NCBI GenBank assembly: GCA_019414055.1
Contig: DXMV01000029.1
Location: 1-42,419 of the forward strand
Reading direction: 5' to 3'
DNA: 42,419 bases
Origin: Collinsella sp.
Lineage (GTDB): Bacteria > Actinomycetota > Coriobacteriia > Coriobacteriales > Coriobacteriaceae
Each line of letters opens with the position of its first letter. Positions within the stretch are counted from its first letter, which is position 1. Shown here piece by piece: positions 7,126 through 16,071 of this stretch. The translations under genes were made by a program, and so were the position numbers. The notes below the pieces were generated by a model. That model did not search any database. It saw nothing but the letters and a program-made list of their open reading frames with translations, and was not told the origin of the DNA.

Positions 7126-7974
7126 CTACACCGCAATGGGGATGTTCTTGACCTGCGGGCCATGCTCATAGCCCTCGACGATCAGATCATCGGTCGTAAA
7201 CGCGTAGAAATCATGTACATCGGGGTTGAGCGTTACCTTGGGAGCCGCAAACTGCGGACGCTCGATAAGCTCGCGGACGATATCGACATGACGGTCGTAA
7301 ATGTGGGCATCGGCGATCACATGCAGGAGCTCGCCAGCGATCATATCGACCGACTGCGCGACCATCATCAGCAAAATGGCGTACTGGCAGACATTCCAGT
7401 TGTTCGCAGCCAAAATATCCTGGCTACGCTGGTTGAGAATCATGTTGAGCGTCGGCTTGTCGTCCTGCGGGCGCTGTGTCACGTTATACGTCACGCTGTA
7501 AGCGCACGGATACAGGTGCATCTCGGACAGATCGCTAAACACGTACGTGTTGGTCATGATGCGGCGGCTATATGGCGTGTTCTTAAGGTCGTACAGCACA
7601 CGGTCCATCTGATCGAAGTCGCCCTCGGCGTAATGGCTCTTCTGCCCAATCTGATACCCGTAGGCCTTGCCGATGGAGCCAGTCTCGTCGGCCCACTCAT
7701 CCCAAATATGGCTGTTGAGATCATGCACGTTATTGGACTTCTTTTGATAGATCCATAGGATCTCATCCATGGCAGATTTGAGGGCCGTACGACGCAGGGT
7801 AAGCGCCGGAAACTCCTCACGCAGGTCATAGCGTGCCGTGACCCCAAAGTTTTTAATGGTATAGGCAGGGGTGCCGTCCTCCCACACCGGGCGGACCTTT
7901 TGGCCCTCGGTGGTGGTGCCATGGTCCAGAATATCGCGGCACATGGCTACAAACTGTTGATCAGCCTTGCTCAT
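7126..7974 (-). CDS. thyA: Thymidylate synthase
   Basis: Methylates dUMP to dTMP using methylene-tetrahydrofolate. The 282-residue protein shows DGTPAYTIKNFG, EFPALTLRR, the long W-I-Y-Q-x-K-S-N-x-V-x-D-L-N segment, IGKAYGYQIG, the catalytic Cys157 in LYPCAYS, the QRSQDILAANNWN phosphate/nucleotide segment and HIYDRHVD. The catalytic context PCAY differs from the classical PPCH; in this and in overall layout it resembles the Bacillus subtilis/phage phi3T ThyA type, which reads PCVY. The start ATG at 7974 is preceded by GGAGGG; an upstream ATG 36 bases earlier has no such site. The stop abuts the folA ribosome site. A TACAAT -10-like box lies about 50 bases upstream (minus strand, near 8010-8015). 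Confidence 0.95.
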   Translation of the reverse strand: MSKADQQFVAMCRDILDHGTTTEGQKVRPVWEDGTPAYTIKNFGVTARYDLREEFPALTLRRTALKSAMDEILWIYQKKSNNVHDLNSHIWDEWADETGSIGKAYGYQIGQKSHYAEGDFDQMDRVLYDLKNTPYSRRIMTNTYVFSDLSEMHLYPCAYSVTYNVTQRPQDDKPTLNMILNQRSQDILAANNWNVCQYAILLMMVAQSVDMIAGELLHVIADAHIYDRHVDIVRELIERPQFAAPKVTLNPDVHDFYAFTTDDLIVEGYEHGPQVKNIPIAV

Positions 7975-8059
7975 TGACCCTCCTGTCAGTCGCCTATAAG
8001 CGAGATTCATTGTAGCCCAGGCGCACGCGGCCCCACAGCCCTAACATAAGCCCTCATTT

Positions 8060-8128
8060 TCTGACATATGCCAGAAATTCCTTGCGTAAATCCGCACGGT
8101 CGTTATTCTATTGTTGACATATATCAGA
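8060..8128 (+). promoter_or_regulatory. Candidate promoter flanked by two related palindromes
   Basis: Before the DUF134-NifX gene, TCTGACATATGCCAGA (8060-8075) and TTGACATATATCAGA (8114-8128) share a TGACATAT...CAGA palindromic core. Between them TTGCGT (8082-8087) and TATTCT (8104-8109), 16 bases apart, could be -35 and -10 boxes. The second palindrome would overlap the transcript start and lies 13 bases before the gene. This is the arrangement expected of an operator pair for an autoregulating HTH protein; the role is inferred. Confidence 0.45.
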
Positions 8129-8140
8129 TATGGAGAGTGT

Positions 8141-8905
8141 ATGGCAGGAAGACGCGAAAAATTGCGCCGCGTCGGGATCATCCCCGAATATCGCGGTTTT
8201 ACCCCCGATGGCCTTGCCAGCGGAGACGCCATCGATATGACGGTCGACGAGCTCGAGGTGCTGCGCCTGTGCGACCTGGAAGGCCTCAATCAGGAGGCCG
8301 TCGCCCAGCACATGGGCATTGCCCGTGCCACGGTGGCAGCTATTTGCAGCCGAGCGCATCGCAAGGTGGCAAACGCGTTGGTCAATGGACGGGCGATCGT
8401 CATCGAAGGCGGCAATATCGCGTACTCCCCCATCACCACAACGACGGCCGCATGGCCAGCAAAGGAGGTCGGCACCATGAGGGTGGCAACCACGTACGAC
8501 AACGGCAACATCTTTATGCACTTTGGCCGCAGCGAGCAGTTCAAGATCTACGACATTCAGGACGGCAAGGTACTCAACGAGCAGGTCGTGGGCACCGGCG
8601 GCACCGGCCACGGTGCCCTTGCGGGCCTGCTCGCCAACGGCGGCGTGGACACGCTCATCTGCGGCGGCATCGGCGGTGGCGCTATCAACGCGCTTGCCCA
8701 AGCCGGCATCACGGTATACGCAGGTGCCCAAGGCAGCTGCGACGCTTGCGTCGAGGCCCTTATCGCCGGCACGCTCGCACAGAACAGCGAGGCCACGTGC
8801 GGCTGCCACGGCCACGACCACGACCACGCCCACGAACATGGCGAGTCCTGCAGCTGCCACGACCATCACGAGCACGAGGGCCACGAGGGCTGCGGCTGCC
8901 ACTAA
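8141..8905 (+). CDS. DUF134 HTH regulator fused to NifX/NifB-type dinitrogenase cofactor domain with His/Cys-rich tail
   Basis: The 254-residue protein has three parts. Residues 1-95 are DUF134: RREKLRR, then TVDELEVLRLCDLEGLNQEA and the sigma-4-like helix-turn-helix VAQHMGIARATVAAICSRAH, ending IVIEGGN. Residues about 110-215 are a NifX/NifB/NafY-like domain (VATTYDNGNIFMHFG, GGTGHGALAGLLANGGVD, then ICGGIGGGAINALAQAGITV), known to bind FeMo-cofactor or iron-sulfur precursors; no nif genes are near. The last ~35 residues hold 12 His and 6 Cys (CGCHGHDHDHAHEHGE and CHDHHEHEGHEGCGCH) and probably bind metal. The ATG at 8141 has GGAG upstream. A plausible role is a metal- or cluster-responsive transcription factor; this is inference. 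Confidence 0.88.
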   Translation: MAGRREKLRRVGIIPEYRGFTPDGLASGDAIDMTVDELEVLRLCDLEGLNQEAVAQHMGIARATVAAICSRAHRKVANALVNGRAIVIEGGNIAYSPITTTTAAWPAKEVGTMRVATTYDNGNIFMHFGRSEQFKIYDIQDGKVLNEQVVGTGGTGHGALAGLLANGGVDTLICGGIGGGAINALAQAGITVYAGAQGSCDACVEALIAGTLAQNSEATCGCHGHDHDHAHEHGESCSCHDHHEHEGHEGCGCH

Positions 8906-8968
8906 CGGCACGGCACCGCGAGCTCGGGGCGCGACGCTGAACGCAACCCAACAATCAAAGCCAACAAC

Positions 8969-9000
8969 AAAGGCCACCCGGTAGCTTCCGAGTGGCCTTT
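8969..9000. terminator. Bidirectional terminator-like hairpin between convergent genes
   Basis: AAAGGCCAC (8969-8977) pairs with GTGGCCTTT (8992-9000), extended inwards by CGG/CCG across one mismatch. It lies between the DUF134-NifX gene (+) and ffh (-). The U-tract is short (TTT) on the plus side, so efficiency is uncertain. Confidence 0.65.
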
Positions 9001-9025
9001 GCCATATCAAGCTGGAATTACAGCT

Positions 9026-10501
9026 CTATTTCTTATTACGCATCTGCGCTTCCATCTGGCGCAGCAGTTCCATATCGGACTTGGGGCCGCCCGTACCCAG
9101 GCCGCCCATGCCACCCAGACCCATAGCGTCCAAGCCAGGGATATTGGGCATGCGCATCTTCTTGCCCTTCTTGCCCTTCTTGCCCTTTTTGCCGCCGGCC
9201 TGTGCCTGATTGGCCATCGTGCGCATGCGGCCCATCATCTTATTCATCTCGCCCCACTGCTTCATAAGGCTGTTGACCTCGGTGGGGGTTACGCCGGCTC
9301 CCTTGGCAATGCGGGCGCGACGCTGGCCGTTGATGATGGAGGGACGCAGGCGCTCCTCCTTGGTCATCGACATGATGATGGCCTCGTTCTTATCGAAGAT
9401 GCCCTCGTCCAAGTTGCCGCCCATCTGGTTGAGCGCGCGCTGGCCGCCGGGAAGCATACCCAGAATGCCCTTCATGCCGCCCATCTTCTTGACGGCCTTC
9501 ATCTGGTCGAGCATGTCGTTCATGGTGAAGCCCTCGCGCAGCATACGCTCGGCAGCCTCAAGCTGCTCTGCATCGGCTGCCTCCTGGGCCTTCTCGATGA
9601 TGCCGACAACATCGCCCATGCCCAAGATGCGCTTGGCCATGCGATCGGGATAGAACGGCTCAAGCGAATCGGGTTTCTCGCCCATGCTCACAAACTTGAT
9701 GGGCTTACCGGTCACCTGGCGCACCGAAAGTGCGCCACCGCCACGGGCGTCGCCGTCGAGCTTGGAGATGATCACGCCGTCAAAGTCGGTGCGCTCGGCG
9801 AAGGTCGAGACGACGTTGACGATATCCTGGCCGGTCATGGCATCGACGACCATCAGCACCTGGTCGGGCTTGACGGCCTTCTTGATGTCGACTGCCTCCT
9901 GCATCATCTGCTCGTCGATCTGCAGACGACCGGCGGTATCGACGATGACCACGTCACGCAGGTGGTCGACGGCCTCCTGGATGGCGCCCTTTGCGATGTC
10001 GATCGGGTGCGCTCCGTCACCGCGGAAGACCGGCACGCCGATCTCGCCACCGAGCGTGGCCAGCTGGTCGGCAGCGGCGGGACGGTAGACGTCGCACGCG
10101 GCGAGCAGCGGAGAGCGGCCCTGCTTCTTGAGCAGGTAGGCCAGTTTCACGGCCGCCGTGGTCTTACCGGAGCCCTGCAGGCCCACGAGCATGATGACAT
10201 TGGGAATGCGGTTGCTAAAGACGAGTTTGCTCTCGGTTGAGCCGAGCATCTCGGTGAGCTCGTCGAGCACGATCTTGACGACGTTTTGCGCCGGCGACAG
10301 CGACTCCATGACCTCGGCGGTCATGCAGCGCTCCTTGGTCTTGGCAACGAACTCCTTGACGACCTTAAAGTTAACGTCGGCCTCGAGCAGCGCCATGCGA
10401 ATGTCGCGCATGGCCGAAGTAATATCGGCCTCGGTCAGCTTACCCTTGCCGCGCAGGCGGTCAAATGTGTCGTTGAGGCGATCGCTCAGAGAATCAAACA
10501 C
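9026..10501 (-). CDS. ffh: Signal recognition particle protein Ffh (SRP54)
   Basis: Binds signal sequences emerging from the ribosome together with SRP RNA and hands them to FtsY at the membrane. Of its 491 residues, 1-90 form the N domain helices; the G domain has GLQGSGKTT (107-115), DTAGR, the AMTGQD closing motif and SKLDGDARGG; the C-terminal M domain is methionine-rich (GFTMNDMLDQMKAVKKMGGM, RQMEAQMRNKK). The tail carries a Lys-Gly block (KKGKKGKKGKK) coded by 9-base tandem repeats. The start is GTG at 10501 with AAGGAG upstream. It follows ftsY with a 10-base gap, so receptor and particle protein are made together. The SRP RNA gene is not in this window. Confidence 0.97.
   Translation of the reverse strand: MFDSLSDRLNDTFDRLRGKGKLTEADITSAMRDIRMALLEADVNFKVVKEFVAKTKERCMTAEVMESLSPAQNVVKIVLDELTEMLGSTESKLVFSNRIPNVIMLVGLQGSGKTTAAVKLAYLLKKQGRSPLLAACDVYRPAAADQLATLGGEIGVPVFRGDGAHPIDIAKGAIQEAVDHLRDVVIVDTAGRLQIDEQMMQEAVDIKKAVKPDQVLMVVDAMTGQDIVNVVSTFAERTDFDGVIISKLDGDARGGGALSVRQVTGKPIKFVSMGEKPDSLEPFYPDRMAKRILGMGDVVGIIEKAQEAADAEQLEAAERMLREGFTMNDMLDQMKAVKKMGGMKGILGMLPGGQRALNQMGGNLDEGIFDKNEAIIMSMTKEERLRPSIINGQRRARIAKGAGVTPTEVNSLMKQWGEMNKMMGRMRTMANQAQAGGKKGKKGKKGKKMRMPNIPGLDAMGLGGMGGLGTGGPKSDMELLRQMEAQMRNKK
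9159..9194. repeat. 9-base tandem repeat inside ffh
   Basis: Three exact copies of TTCTTGCCC (9159-9185) and a degenerate fourth encode the Lys-Lys-Gly block near the C-terminus of Ffh. Such units can change copy number by slippage without shifting frame. Confidence 0.8.
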
Positions 10502-10511
10502 TAGTCACTCC

Positions 10512-11429
10512 TTAGTTGGACTCGCCCACCAGGGCGCGGCAGAAATCTTTGGCGTTAAACTCCTGCAGGTCATCGACCTGCTCGCCCACGCCGATGCGCA
10601 GGATCGGGAGCTTGAGCTTCTCGGCCACGGCCATGGCGATACCGCCCTTAGCCGTGCCGTCGAGCTTAGTCATGATAATACCGTCCAGGCCCAGCGCATC
10701 GTTAAACTCGAGCGCCTGGTTCAGACCGTTCTGACCAGTGGCGGCATCGATCACAAGCACGACCGAGACGGGCATAGGGCCGGCGGCCATATTGGCGGCG
10801 CGCTTACGCGTCACGTTGACCACCTTGGCGAGCTCGCGCATGAGCTCGGGGCTCGTGTGCAGACGGCCGGCGGTATCGATGAGCACCAGGTCGCTGCCGC
10901 GCTTATCGGCCTCGTCGAGCACGTCATAGCACACGCTCGCCGGATCGGAGCCGCGGTCACGCTTAATGACGGGGACGCCGGCGCGCTGGCCCCACACATC
11001 GAGCTGCTCGATGGCGGCGGCGCGGAAGGTGTCGGCCGAACCGATCACCACGTTCTTGCCGCGGGCGGCCATGGCGCTCGCAATCTTGCCGACCGTGGTG
11101 GTCTTGCCGGCACCGTTAATGCCCACGAACAGCACGCAGCTCGGCGTATCGGAAAACGGATCGCGCTCAACAGGCACAAAATGGCCCTCGAGCTGCTCGG
11201 CCAGGGCGCGGCGAAGCTGCGGGGCGGTCTTGAGGTTCTTCTTGGCCGCCGCGTCGCGCAGGTCATCGGAGACCTGAATTGCGACCTCGGCACCCATGTC
11301 ACCCATGACGAGGGTGTCCTCAAGATCCTCCCAAAAATCCTCGTCGACCTCGCCGCCAAAGTAGAAGACCTCGTTGAGGGCCTCGCGGCTGCGCTCGAGT
11401 CCGCGCGAGAGTGCGTCAAAGAATCCCAT
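10512..11429 (-). CDS. ftsY: SRP receptor FtsY
   Basis: The membrane-associated GTPase that docks the SRP-ribosome complex on the translocon. The 305-residue protein has the N domain, then GINGAGKTTTVGK (103-115), DTFRAAAIEQL, DTAGRLH, TGQN and TKLDGTAKGG, ending with the GVGEQVDDLQEF segment typical of FtsY. It lacks the long acidic A domain of the E. coli protein, as is common outside proteobacteria. Its ATG overlaps the stop of smc by one base (TAATG), so it is likely translationally coupled to smc. Confidence 0.97.
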   Translation of the reverse strand: MGFFDALSRGLERSREALNEVFYFGGEVDEDFWEDLEDTLVMGDMGAEVAIQVSDDLRDAAAKKNLKTAPQLRRALAEQLEGHFVPVERDPFSDTPSCVLFVGINGAGKTTTVGKIASAMAARGKNVVIGSADTFRAAAIEQLDVWGQRAGVPVIKRDRGSDPASVCYDVLDEADKRGSDLVLIDTAGRLHTSPELMRELAKVVNVTRKRAANMAAGPMPVSVVLVIDAATGQNGLNQALEFNDALGLDGIIMTKLDGTAKGGIAMAVAEKLKLPILRIGVGEQVDDLQEFNAKDFCRALVGESN

Positions 11430-14400
11430 TATGCATTCACGACCTTTCCGGTTTCGCGATCGAGTTTTTGCGAAACGACGCGACTGACGCCGTCGGCTTG
11501 CATCGAGACGCCGTAGAGAACGTCAGCATCCTCCATAGTACGGCGCTGATGCGAGATTACCAAGAGCTGCGTATCGGAACGCAGCACATCGAGGGCGCCG
11601 ATGAGCTTGGACAGGTTGGCGTCGTCGAGTGCCGCCTCGACCTCGTCCAGCACATAGAACGGCACCGTGCGCGTACGGTATACGGCAAAGAGCAGGGCGA
11701 GCGCCGTCAGGCTCTTCTCGCCGCCCGACATGAGCATCATCTTAGTGATGCGCTTGCCGCGCGGCTGCGCCACGACCTCGATGCCCGTCTCGGCCGGATG
11801 CTCGGGGTCGGTCATCTCCAAATGTGCCTGGCCGCCCGGGAAGAGCATGGCGAAGATCTCGCGGAAGTTCGCATCAACCTTCTCAAACGTCACTAGGAAC
11901 GCCTTGCGCATCTTGCGATCGATCGCCACGGTGATCTTGGTAAGCGCCTTGCGCGCGCTCTCAAGATCTGCCAGCTGCTCCTCGATGTAATCGGCACGGC
12001 GCTTGAGCTGCTCGTACTCCTCCATGGCGACCTGGTTCACAGGACCCAGGTTGTTGATCTGGCGCACGAGTTGGTTAAGCTCGCGCTCGGCGGCATCGCG
12101 ATCGGTGGGCGCCGGCAGCATGAGCGCTTCCTCGAGCACCGTGGTACCGTCGACGGTGATGGCCTTGATGGCAGCCTCGACCTGCACCTCGAGCTTGCCG
12201 CGCGCCACCTTGAACTCATTTTGCGTCGTGGCGGCAACATCGACCCTCTCTTTGGCGCGGGCGACCTCGGTCTTGGCGTCCTCGATGGTCTTCTTAAGCG
12301 AAGCCGAGTCCGCCTCCTCAAGCGATGCCTGATCGCGCAGGCGCGCAGCCCAGTCCGAGGCGCGATCCAACAGGGCAGAATAGCGCTCATGCATGGGATC
12401 GACGCGAAGGCGCAGCAGCTCGAGCGAGCGTGAGGCCTGACGCGTCCCGCGGATACGACGGTCGATACCCTCAAGGCGATGCTCAAGATCGGGCACGCGG
12501 CCCTTCAGCGAACGCAGGCGCTCGCTCGTCTGAGCCAGGCGCACCTTAGCGTCGGCGAGCTTACCGGCGGCCTCGGAGTCATCGCGCCGAACGCGATCGA
12601 GATCGTCGTTGGCCTCAGCAATCTGGAGACCTAAGTCGCTCGCCTGCGCACGAGCTTCGTCACGCGAGCGAGTAAGTTCATCCACGCGTGGACGAGCGGC
12701 ACGGACGGCCTCAGCGGCCTGCTCACGGCGCTTGGAGATGCGCACGCGCTCGACCTCGGCATTGTTGGCGCTTTGCTCCAGGCGGCCGATCTCGGAGAGC
12801 AGCGAGCGGCGCTCGCCCTCAAGACGGGCGATCTCGCCGGCGGCATCGCCCTCGGCGGCACGGGCCTCCTCGACGGCGACGTTGGCCTCAACGACTTGGT
12901 CCGAAACATGCTCAAACACGGCAGCAAGATCGGGCTCCAGGCCCTCGAGCTCACGGATGCGGCGCTTGCGCTCCAAGGCACCCGAAGCCTCGCCGGCATC
13001 GAGCCCCACGCGCACCAAGCCGCCACAGCTCACGCGGGCGCCATCGGGCGTCACGTAGGTCACACCGTCAACGACGGGCGCGGCCAATGCGGCAGCCAAA
13101 TCATCGACCACGTAATAGCCGCCGAGCAGTGCCTCGACAACAGGACCGTAGCCCTCACGCACGGACAGGCGATCGACCAGGCGCGAACCGGCAGCACCCT
13201 CGGCGGCAGCAGAGCCGCTCACGCCGCGCGCCACCAGCAGCGCCTCGCCCGAGGCCTTCTTCTGGTCCAGGGCGGCGCGACCGGCGCGCTCAAGTGCGGC
13301 GGCGTTATCGAACAACAGGGCATCGATATCGCCGGCGAGCAGCTGCTCAACCAGGCCCTCAAGCTCACGCGGCGCCTCGAGCACGTCGCCCAGACGACCC
13401 GAAACATCATCGCCCAGAGCGCCCATCAGACGACTCACCAGGGGCGAGCTGTCTGCCATGCGGGCATCGAGCTTCTTTTGGCTCGCGAGCTCCGAGCGCA
13501 CCTCAGACAGCTTATTGCGTGCCTCGCCCTCGCGGGCACGCAGGTCCTTGAGGGCAGCGCGTGCCGTCTCGGTGGCCTCGCGCGCATCCTTCTGGGCCTG
13601 ACGAGCCGCCTCAAGGGCGCTCTCAAGCTCCTCGGCACGGTCGCGGCGGCTCTCAAGCGATGCCGTGACCTCCTCGAGCTGTTCATCAATCTGCTCCAGG
13701 CGCGAGGCATACATGTTGTCCTCGACCTCGGCATTGGAAAGCGAATCCTTCACCTTGGCGAGCTCGAGCGCGGCGTTATCGGCCACACGCTGCACATCGC
13801 GCTGCTCGCGCGTAAGCTGCGAAATCTGCGCATCAAGCGCCACGCGGCGCTCGTGGAGCTCGGCGGCGGCAGGACCAGCGGCGTCGACGTCCTCCTGGGC
13901 CTGCATATGCGCGCCGGTCACTTCCTCAAGCTGGGCTCGCGCATCCTCGAGCTCCTCGACCACGCGACGGCGCTGATGCTCGGAGCTCGAGATCTGGCCG
14001 CGCATGTCGGACAGGCGCGACACCATGTTGTGGCCCTTTTCCTCGAGCAAACGCATGTCGGAGTTAATGCGGCCGACCACGTCTTGCATATGGCGGCGCT
14101 GCTCGCCCAGATCGCCCACAAACAGGCCCTTTTCCTCGAGCATAACCTGGAGCTTCTCGAGCTCGCGCTCCTTTTCGCCCAAGCGGTATTGCGCAAGCTC
14201 AAGCTCGGCGGCGCCTTCCTTAGAGCGGCTCTCCAGGTCGTTCCACTGCGATTGCAGCGAACGCAGCTCGTCGACGGCCAGCATCTGCGTAAGCTCGTTC
14301 GCGCGCGAGGACAGCTCTTTGTACTTGCGCGCGCGATCGACCTGACGCTCCAGCGGTCGCAGCTGACGGGCGATCTCTTTATTGATGTCGCGGGCACGGG

Positions 14401-14965
14401 TCAGGTGATCGTCCATCGATTTAATCTTTTTGAGCGCACGCTCCTTGCGGCGCTTGTGCTTGGAGATGCCGGCGGCCTCTTCAATGAGGGCACGGCGCTC
14501 CTCGGGGCGGCTCTGCAAAATGGCATCGAGCTTGCCCTGGCTGATGATGGAATGCGTATCCTTGCCCAGGCCAGAATCGTGCAGGATGTCCTGGATGTCC
14601 ATCAGGCGGCACGGGCTCGAGTTGATGAGGTACTCACTTTCGCCCGAGCGGTACATGCGGCGGGTGATGGCGACCTCGTCAAAGTCGACAGGCAGCATAT
14701 GGTCCGAGTTATCGAGCACCAGCGTGACCTCGGCGACACCCACCGGCTTGCGCGCCGACGAGCCCGAGAAGATGACGTCCTCCATGGCCTGGCCGCGCAG
14801 CTGCTTGGCGCTCTGCTCACCCAGGACCCACAGAATCGAGTCGGAGATGTTCGATTTTCCCGAGCCGTTGGGACCGACGATGACGGTTAGGCCCGGCTCA
14901 AACGTCATATGGGCGCGGTCGGCAAACGACTTGAACCCTTTGAGCGTGAGGGACTTGAGATACAC
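11429..14965 (-). CDS. smc: Chromosome segregation protein SMC
   Basis: The core ATPase of the bacterial condensin complex, 1178 residues. It has the N-terminal GFKSF segment and Walker A GPNGSGKSN (31-39), a first coiled coil to about 500, a hinge at about 515-660 (LGDVLEAPRELEGLVEQLL, EALLGGYYVVDDL, GYGPVVEAL, VTPDGARVSCGG), a second coiled coil, and the C-terminal head with the signature LMSGGEKSLTALALLFA and Walker B FYVLDEVEAALDD. The start is GTG at 14965 with GAGGAAC just before. It lies 10 bases after rnc and overlaps ftsY, the conserved rnc-smc-ftsY order of Gram-positive lineages. Its partners ScpA and ScpB are not in the window. Confidence 0.97.
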   Translation of the reverse strand: MYLKSLTLKGFKSFADRAHMTFEPGLTVIVGPNGSGKSNISDSILWVLGEQSAKQLRGQAMEDVIFSGSSARKPVGVAEVTLVLDNSDHMLPVDFDEVAITRRMYRSGESEYLINSSPCRLMDIQDILHDSGLGKDTHSIISQGKLDAILQSRPEERRALIEEAAGISKHKRRKERALKKIKSMDDHLTRARDINKEIARQLRPLERQVDRARKYKELSSRANELTQMLAVDELRSLQSQWNDLESRSKEGAAELELAQYRLGEKERELEKLQVMLEEKGLFVGDLGEQRRHMQDVVGRINSDMRLLEEKGHNMVSRLSDMRGQISSSEHQRRRVVEELEDARAQLEEVTGAHMQAQEDVDAAGPAAAELHERRVALDAQISQLTREQRDVQRVADNAALELAKVKDSLSNAEVEDNMYASRLEQIDEQLEEVTASLESRRDRAEELESALEAARQAQKDAREATETARAALKDLRAREGEARNKLSEVRSELASQKKLDARMADSSPLVSRLMGALGDDVSGRLGDVLEAPRELEGLVEQLLAGDIDALLFDNAAALERAGRAALDQKKASGEALLVARGVSGSAAAEGAAGSRLVDRLSVREGYGPVVEALLGGYYVVDDLAAALAAPVVDGVTYVTPDGARVSCGGLVRVGLDAGEASGALERKRRIRELEGLEPDLAAVFEHVSDQVVEANVAVEEARAAEGDAAGEIARLEGERRSLLSEIGRLEQSANNAEVERVRISKRREQAAEAVRAARPRVDELTRSRDEARAQASDLGLQIAEANDDLDRVRRDDSEAAGKLADAKVRLAQTSERLRSLKGRVPDLEHRLEGIDRRIRGTRQASRSLELLRLRVDPMHERYSALLDRASDWAARLRDQASLEEADSASLKKTIEDAKTEVARAKERVDVAATTQNEFKVARGKLEVQVEAAIKAITVDGTTVLEEALMLPAPTDRDAAERELNQLVRQINNLGPVNQVAMEEYEQLKRRADYIEEQLADLESARKALTKITVAIDRKMRKAFLVTFEKVDANFREIFAMLFPGGQAHLEMTDPEHPAETGIEVVAQPRGKRITKMMLMSGGEKSLTALALLFAVYRTRTVPFYVLDEVEAALDDANLSKLIGALDVLRSDTQLLVISHQRRTMEDADVLYGVSMQADGVSRVVSQKLDRETGKVVNA

Positions 14966-14975
14966 GGTTCCTCGC

Positions 14976-15701
14976 TTAAACAGGCTTCTTGTTGAGAATC
15001 ACGCCGTTGGTGGTGTAACCCATGCGGTCGAGCGCCTCGAGCGCGGCAGCTCCCTCGGCTTCCTTCTTGGAGGAACCGGTGCCGCGGCCCTGGCGGATAC
15101 CGTCGATGAGCACCACGGCGGTAAAGGTCGGTGCGTGCGCCGGGCCCTCGGAGCCGACCAGCTTGTACGCCGGAGGCTCGTGGCCGTCGGCCTGCACGCA
15201 CTCCTGTAAGAACGACTTAGGATTCGCGGGGTGCTCGGCACGCTCGGAGGCCAGGTGCGGCTTAAGCGTACGGTGGATGAACTCCGCCGCCGCATCCCAG
15301 CCGGCATCCAGGTACAGGGCGCCCACGAGCGACTCGTAGACGTTCTCGAGCGCCGAGTGCAGACCGCGCGCGCCGGTACCGGTCTCGGAGGCACCGAAGA
15401 TGATGATGTCGTCGATGCCCAGCTCATGGGACACCTCGGACAGCGTGGCACCCGAGACGAGCGACACCTTCAGGCGCGTAAGCTTGCCCTCGTCAAACTC
15501 CGGATAGGACTCAAAGAGCGAGCGGGCAACCACGGCGCCCAAAATGGAATCGCCCAAAAACTCAAGGCGCTCATAGCTCGCCGAGACGGGCTGACCTTCC
15601 ACGGCAGAAGGGTGCGTGAGCGCCGCGCGCAGCAGCACCTTGTTATTGAACTCGTGGCCCAGGATTTCCTGGGCGCGCGCGAGTCGTTGAGATAAAGCCA
15701 A
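14976..15701 (-). CDS. rnc: Ribonuclease III
   Basis: Cleaves double-stranded RNA in rRNA precursors and some mRNAs. The 241-residue protein carries the signature ERLEFLGDSILG with the metal-binding acidic residues, ALENVYESLVGALYLDAG (second acidic motif), and a C-terminal double-stranded-RNA-binding domain (PKSFLQECVQADGHEPPAYK, GSSKKEAEGAAALEAL). Only three bases separate it from acpP upstream, and it precedes smc. This cluster links lipid start-up, RNA processing and segregation, as in many Gram-positive bacteria. Confidence 0.96.
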   Translation of the reverse strand: MALSQRLARAQEILGHEFNNKVLLRAALTHPSAVEGQPVSASYERLEFLGDSILGAVVARSLFESYPEFDEGKLTRLKVSLVSGATLSEVSHELGIDDIIIFGASETGTGARGLHSALENVYESLVGALYLDAGWDAAAEFIHRTLKPHLASERAEHPANPKSFLQECVQADGHEPPAYKLVGSEGPAHAPTFTAVVLIDGIRQGRGTGSSKKEAEGAAALEALDRMGYTTNGVILNKKPV

Positions 15702-15704
15702 GAC

Positions 15705-15947
15705 TTAGGCCTCCTTGGCGTTTTCAATAGCGTCGACAGCGTCGGCGACAGAGTTGAGCGACAGCAGGGTCTCGTCATCGATCTCGAGGTCGAACTCGTC
15801 CTCGATGGCCGTCACCAGCTGCAGACGCTCGAGCGAATCAGCATCGAGATCGTCAAAAGTGGTCTCGTCGCTAATGTCGGCGACATCAACGCCCAGAACG
15901 TCAGCGGCGACTTCGGCGATCTTATCGAAGATTTCGGAGCGGTCCAT
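15705..15947 (-). CDS. acpP: Acyl carrier protein
   Basis: A small, very acidic 80-residue protein. Ser38 in LDADSLERLQL is the site for the 4'-phosphopantetheine arm that carries growing fatty acyl chains. The adjacent plsX product uses acyl-ACP as substrate, so the plsX-acpP pairing is functional. AGGAAG lies upstream of the ATG at 15947. Confidence 0.96.
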   Translation of the reverse strand: MDRSEIFDKIAEVAADVLGVDVADISDETTFDDLDADSLERLQLVTAIEDEFDLEIDDETLLSLNSVADAVDAIENAKEA

Positions 15948-16071
15948 AGCGCTTCCTCTCGTATTGCGTGAACATCAACGAGCTGGCGCCGCAAGCGCAG
16001 CGCCAAGACACGGTTTTGATTCTACCCCACGACGAAGGCCGCGAGGCACATAACGGCGCTCTAACTCGCTC

